Positions 59,570 through 64,000 of a DNA stretch of 64,000 bases are shown piece after piece (position 1 is the first letter of the stretch; each line of letters begins with the position of its first letter). The DNA lies in contig MNCI01003361.1 of assembly GCA_015680685.1 (NCBI GenBank), forward strand, positions 519,328 to 583,327, in the 5' to 3' direction. The DNA comes from Gnetum montanum (lineage: Eukaryota; Streptophyta; Gnetopsida; Gnetales; Gnetaceae). The position numbers and the translations under genes are program-made. Below the pieces are notes generated by a model, which made no database searches, was not told the origin of the DNA, and was given only the letters and a program-made list of their open reading frames with translations.

Positions 59570-60468
59570 TGATGAAGTGTCATTAAGTCAATGAGTAGAT
59601 TGGGCCACGTATACGCGGCTGCGTCTACGCGGGCCTGTCGACGTAGCCTCCCTACGTCGATGTGGCCTTGTTTACGTAGCTGCCTATCTTGGCCTATAAA
59701 TAAGAGGGCCTTCTACCTCATTTAGGCATCTTTCTAGTAGTTGTAGCGAAGCTCTTACAGTTTATTCCACAGGAGATAGAATATTTTCCAAGTGCTTTTA
59801 GCAAGTGTAAGAAAAGTGATCGACTCTTTATTCGAGCATTGATGTATCTGAGCCCATTGACGTGACGGCAATAAAGACGAACTATTCAAGCATTTCTTGC
59901 AACATTTGGACTTAGCTATTTTATGCATTCAGTAGTTTAATATGTTTATGCTTTGTTAATTGCCTTGCTAATTACTTAAGTTTCTGTTATTATTATTTCA
60001 ATCGCTATCGCTCATTCGTAGTTTGTAAAGGCCATAAGTATGACCATCTCAAATGTAATTCAAACACTTGGTAAACCCAGTGACGCTTAACATCTGGTAA
60101 CCCAGAAGTGCTAGGAGATGCTCAGAACGTGCTCGGAAGATGGGACCGGATAGTTATGTTAGGAATAGTTAGGATTTAGATTAAGATAATCTTAGATTAA
60201 TTAATATTCTAGCCTTTCTTTCCAAGATAAATTAGCCACCAAAAGATAAACAAAAAAACTATAAAAATCATTAGCCTTAGTCTCACTTAACCATTGTAAG
60301 TAGAACCTCACAAGTGAGATTAGGAGGACAACGATTGTTCTAACCCAAGGTTTCACTGGTTAGAGTCTGGTGTATGTTAAGTGCTTACAGTCTGCGGATT
60401 TCGACCGAGTTGAGCGTGAATGCTCGTGATTCATATGGTTGGGCGTAGGGGTACCGAGTCGCTCATCA
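59570..60468 (+). repeat. 3' LTR of the truncated element
   Basis: 899 bp, TGATGAAGTGTC...CGCTCATCA. U3 has several close repeats of a CGTCTACG/GTCGACGTAG type motif (59608-59670); TATA box CTATAAATA at 59694-59702; AATAAA at 59870-59875. Confidence 0.9.
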
Positions 60469-60580
60469 ACAAATATGAAAAGCTTGGTAGCATATTAGGA
60501 AGTTCTCGCATTTCAACAAAATCACAATTCTTTTCAACGCTATGAATGATATCTCTCCATATTGGTTGTCTATTCATGGT
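60469..60580. repeat. 112-bp direct repeat, right copy
   Basis: See 57300-57411; continues without a break into the LINE sequence TTGCCTCTTGC, which also follows this stretch in decayed form at 16620. Confidence 0.95.
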
Positions 60581-61150
60581 TTGCCTCTTGCTATTGCAAG
60601 ACCTTGATTAACTTCTTATTGTTTTTAACAAGGAGTGATTTCTATATCCTCACTATGCTCACATAAGTAGTAGATGACTTCGTCTAAATTTAAGGCTATC
60701 TATAGTGTTTCTAATTGCATGAGAAATACTTTCTTAAATATCATTCAATAACTTTAAGGTTATATTGCTTTTTCAGCCCCTTGAGAATCTATTTTTTTTG
60801 TTCTTAAGTGGATGGATAACTCATCTTTCTTTCCTTATAGTACTCATAAAGCATATTCTATTCTAAACTCAAAAGTTTCTATTATTGTTAAATGTAATAC
60901 TTTTTGGTCACTTGATGATTTAGAAAAGCTATAACATACTGGATTTAGAGGTCTTTGGAAGCTTCCTTGTCTTCTTAAAATTAAGCATTTTATTTTGTAT
61001 CTTCTTCAACAAAGTTTTCATATTGGATGACATTTGGTGTATTTTGATGTGCTAGAACCTAAATATATGATATGCAATTTAGTTGATGAGCTTTACATAT
61101 TGCTAGTTTTTTGCCTAGTCATATGCACTTTTGATTTAATAATTAATAGA
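60469..61150 (+). pseudogene. LINE ORF2 fragment, right of the insertion, with zf-RVT region
   Basis: After the 112-bp repeat the LINE continues. Around 60940-61140 the plus strand reads GFRGLWKLPCLLKIKHFILY, then LVYFDVLEP, then DELYILLVFC. This is the pattern of the zf-RVT domain (LWKL--P-K-KHFLW ... HL---C). Earlier parts carry stops in all frames. 60570-60930 has a diverged copy at 16608-16990. Confidence 0.65.
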
Positions 61151-62860
61151 ATTCTACCTTTGTATTTTCCCCCAACTAGTACTATTTTATAAAATCCTTA
61201 TGATGTATCCATATCTTAGCATTGTCCATTGAAATTGAACTTGGAAGTTAGGGTTTCCATGTCAAGACTCTTACCACTAGGCAAATACCTTTTTTTGTTT
61301 TTGTTTTGAGAAACAGACATAGAGGTTGATAGCACAATCCCCTCACCATAGCAAAGTAGATGTGACCCCCTAAACAAAAGTGTTTCACCTCAAAGCTACT
61401 CCACTATTACCTTGCCACACCCATAAGTGACCCACTAAACAAAAGTTCCATCACAAAGCTACTTCACTATTGCCTTTCCACACCCATAAGTAAAGCATGA
61501 ATTGAACCAAAACCTCCCAATTGAAAGGTGAGTGTCTTGACCACTATGTTATACCCTTGGATGCAACTAATACCTCATTTTGTTTATAATAAAATTTTAG
61601 ATAAGTCAAAATTGATATAATTATTCTTTTTCAACACAAGCTTATAATCATCATAGAAGGATTTGATGCTAATTATTTGTAGCCTAAACAAAGATAGGCC
61701 TAGATGGCACATATCTTAGCATACTCCTTTGGGATTAAACTTGTGATTTGTTGAAGTGCAAGCCACATTCTTTAACCAAGTGAACTATATCTTGCTTATA
61801 ACTAAGCATCATAATCTGAGTAGTTATCTATTTTAGACAAAGCATAAATACAAATATAATTATATTTTTAGTATATGCTGTTTTAAAGAATAAAGTTGGA
61901 TGGTATATAAAGTTGTTTAATATTGTATTTTCCAATAGGTTAAGTTGGTAAATTTGTTATTTTATTTGTAATAAGTTGTAGGGCATTTAATTTGGTACTA
62001 GAACTAGATGACTATGTGTACCCTTGAACTTCAAATTAGCATATGTGTAAGGATGAAACTCATGACTTCAAAATCACAAGTGACATGCTTTAATCGATTC
62101 AGTAGTACCTGCCTGATTGACCAACACTCCAAAGTTTGACTACTTGTTAAGTAAACATTAAGGTGTTATCTATGCCCTCCTTGAAGTGTTGGAAAGTTTG
62201 AATTATTGTTGAGTAAACATCATTATCTAGATAGACTATGGATAGTTTGAATAGTTATCATCTACTAAACTTTATGTTCTCTTCTAAAGAGATAAATTTA
62301 ACCGTTTTTGCATGATAGCTAAGATGTTAGATTAAAATCAAATTGAAAAGGTGAATTATAAAAAACAAACCATGCCATTTTAACAATCATGTCAATGTTA
62401 CATGTCTTGATAAGTATGTACCTACACCTTTAATGATATCTTTGCTCCTAGAACTTACCTATAAGTAATCGTCATCTAGGTTTTATTCGAAACTATACCA
62501 AACCCATGCCCCTTGTTAAATCAATCAGTGATGGATGGTCCAAATGTTGGCTTTCAGTCACATGGAGAAACAATGAGGTGTTAGCCTAGTGAGTCTTGGC
62601 CTCGTAACCCTAAGTTAAAGCTTCCATTCTATTAGATAACATTGAGTTAAAACTTCTATAAATCTTCACTTATCTTTATAGCATGTTAGTGAAAACATAC
62701 AAGCTGAGCTATGGGTTACAACCACATAATAATTTTATGAACAAAGCATTGTAGTTTTGAATAGAAAACGTTTTCAAAAATATTGCTTCAAAATTTCCAC
62801 TTTAAATTATTTTGTAGAATCAAGGATTGCCTGCATTAAATAATGTGCAGAAACCTAAAA
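61151..62860. other. Intergenic debris with tRNA-like SINE fragments
   Basis: No gene seen. SINE-head-like pairs of A and B boxes occur on the minus strand near 61235-61292 (TTTGCCTAGTGG / AAGTTCAATTTC), 61490-61560 (ATAACATAGTGG / GGTTCAATTC), 61720-61790 and 62030-62110. A plus-strand piece lies at 62570-62660 (TTAGCCTAGTG). Confidence 0.4.
61371..61492. repeat. About 61-bp tandem duplication
   Basis: Units at about 61371-61430 and 61431-61492 share ctaaacaaaagt, caaagctact-cactatt and ccacacccataagt. Confidence 0.75.
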
Positions 62861-63560
62861 AATTTGTAAGCTCACCTTGAACTGTGACCTGACTCCCGCT
62901 CCTTGTTCACACTATGAACAGTACCATCCCAGCTCTCCCTATATCACAGCTTTTCGCACAAACTGTGATGCTAATTACAGCTCAACTTTTTTCCTTCGTG
63001 TGACTGGAGCATGAGCCTTGTTACAAAAGGGCACCAACAAGGTATGCTATCGCAGCGACTGCGTCGAGACGTACGACTGCAACTGTTTGCAATAATATTA
63101 GGATACCCTTACCGAATAAAACGCGGTGTGAAGAGAGGCGATGCAGCCGTCCCACGAAGCCGTTCTCCTTAAATCATAAACATGCATAAAATTTTACACT
63201 CCTTTTCAATCGTAATCAATTCTTGTGTCCAGGCAAAGATCATGCAACTCCCGAGGCGTATTTCCAGCCTTCCAGATAAAAGGATCATGCAAATCGTGTG
63301 AGGTGCAGGTGCAGGAAAGAAGAAACAAACAGCGGCACAGCGATGCTGGTGGCCGAGGAATCGAAGTAAATGCAGACATGGCCCTAACACCGACATAGAC
63401 ACCTCACAATTGCTGCAGCAGAATGTCAGGGCTTTGACGGTTGCACCTAACGAGAAAATGCAGTTGGCACGCTTTCGTCTCCTGCTGTTTCCATTTAGCC
63501 ATGTGTTTGCCTTCTTAACAGGGCCAGATTCTAGCTGTTCATAGAATTTCAAACCCAGGC
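62861..63560 (+). promoter_or_regulatory. Upstream region of the TIC32-like gene
   Basis: Base composition changes here: G+C and CpG rise relative to the repeats on the left, as expected near an active gene. 63430-63555 has a diverged copy at 17019-17144. The minus strand of 63169-63552 is open for 127 codons but has no ATG at its head and no recognised domains, so I do not call it a gene. Confidence 0.45.
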
Positions 63561-63569
63561 TATATAATT
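63561..63569 (+). promoter_or_regulatory. TATA box of the TIC32-like gene
   Basis: TATATAATT about 95 nt before the start codon; transcription would begin near 63590-63600, leaving a short A/G-rich 5' UTR. Confidence 0.6.
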
Positions 63570-63663
63570 TAAGGCTTCTGAGGATCCCAATTGCTAGAGC
63601 AGGAGCAGCAGGAAGAGAAGAATCGTAGCAGCAGTGAAAGAATCGGATTCAAGGAGGAGAAGG

Positions 63664-63811
63664 ATGTCGTTGCAGGAGTTGAAGAAACGAGTGAAGGGCT
63701 TTATCTCACTTGTAAGTGGAATGCAGGGGCCCAGCGGTTTTGGGTCTGCTTCCACTGCAGAAGATGTCACCCACAACATCGATGCTTCCAAAGTGACCGC
63801 CATTGTTACAG
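63664..63811 (+). CDS. Short-chain dehydrogenase, TIC32-like, exon 1 (partial gene)
   Basis: The ATG at 63664 opens 49 codons plus one base, ending at ACAG|GTAAGC (donor at 63812). The end of the peptide, GPSGFGSASTAEDVTHNID followed by KVTAIVTG, is the N-terminal signature of plant SDR proteins related to TIC32/retinol dehydrogenase. There TAIVTG starts strand 1 and the NAD(P)-binding TGxxxGxG loop, here split after the first base of the Gly codon (phase-1 intron). About 18 extra residues, basic (MSLQELKKRVKGF), precede the usual start. Family members bind NAD(P)H; TIC32 itself is linked to redox regulation at the chloroplast inner envelope, but paralogues differ, so the exact role is open. 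Remaining exons are outside the window. The in-frame GTG at 63634 is a less likely start. Confidence 0.85.
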
Positions 63812-64000
63812 GTAAGCAAAAGCTTTTGCTGCTTGCTTGCCCATGTAATTTTATATTGCTGGGCTTTGTCTGTCATGTGAGTTCATGGAGTTCATTTGTT
63901 TTTGTTTTGTGGATTTTATTATTATGTGTGTTCTTGCCCCAAGTTTTTTTGAAACTGAAGTTTGAAATTTTATGACGGTTGTATTGGACAGCAGAAATAT
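63812..64000 (+). other. Intron 1 of the TIC32-like gene (partial)
   Basis: Begins GTAAGC, T-rich, no further coding similarity up to the window end. Confidence 0.7.

Larger units (their letters stand above)
57412..60468 (+). mobile_element. 5'-truncated Athila-like element flanked by a 112-bp duplication
   Basis: 3,057 bp consisting of the last two-thirds of ORF3, its 3' UTR, the polypurine tract and a full 3' LTR ending exactly at TCATCA. The 5' LTR, gag and pol are missing; the left edge lies inside ORF3. It sits between two copies of the same 112-bp LINE stretch. It keeps more CpG and has fewer stops than the other copies, so it is probably the youngest Athila-like copy here. Confidence 0.85.

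Noticed and set aside
63169-63552. 127-codon open frame on the minus strand upstream of the TIC32-like gene
   Set aside because: It has no ATG at its head, shows no known domain, and the homologous stretch at 17019-17144 carries a stop; it is more likely promoter sequence with a chance open frame.

Overview
The window looks like intergenic DNA from a large-genome seed plant, possibly a gymnosperm (the lineage is inference from repeat content; no marker here fixes the species). Most of it is old, nested, mutation-riddled retrotransposon sequence. It is AT-rich and CpG-poor, and most in-frame stops in the retroelement reading frames are TAG at places where sister copies have CAG (Gln) or TGG (Trp), the pattern expected from long CG/CHG methylation. 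The only convincing host gene is the first exon of a short-chain dehydrogenase (TIC32-like) at 63664-63811, which runs off the right edge.

Layout: 1-1461 is the 3' end of an Athila-like Ty3/gypsy element (LTR 764-1461). 2976-15997 is a complete minus-strand Athila-like element. 16392-17150 is a composite of an LTR fragment, a LINE piece and a diverged copy of the dehydrogenase upstream region. 17627-30708 is a second minus-strand Athila-like element whose 5' LTR is cut short. 30751-35386 holds a lone Ty1/copia-type LTR and a small non-autonomous copia-type element carrying a coiled-coil frame. 35480-36850 is a minus-strand LINE relic and tandem repeats. 37322-37525 is a nuclear relic of plastid petA. 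38019-44304 is a tandem-repeat array, a duplicated ~2-kb segment, tRNA-like SINEs and a 94-bp repeat array. 44305-56681 is a complete plus-strand Athila-like element with exact TATAT target duplications. 57121-61150 is a LINE split by a 5'-truncated Athila-like element (57412-60468) flanked by a 112-bp direct repeat. 61151-63560 is SINE debris followed by the dehydrogenase upstream region.

The Athila-like elements share one plan: LTR (TGATGA...TCATCA), tRNA-Asp primer site, gag, protease, RT/RNase H, integrase, a ~2-kb non-coding spacer, a third ORF (N-terminal domain resembling plant env-like/'putative plant transposon protein', then a long coiled coil), the polypurine tract AGTCATGGGGGTA, and LTR. 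The third ORF begins directly after a conserved branch-point/3' splice-site signature, which suggests a spliced subgenomic mRNA. None of the copies is intact.
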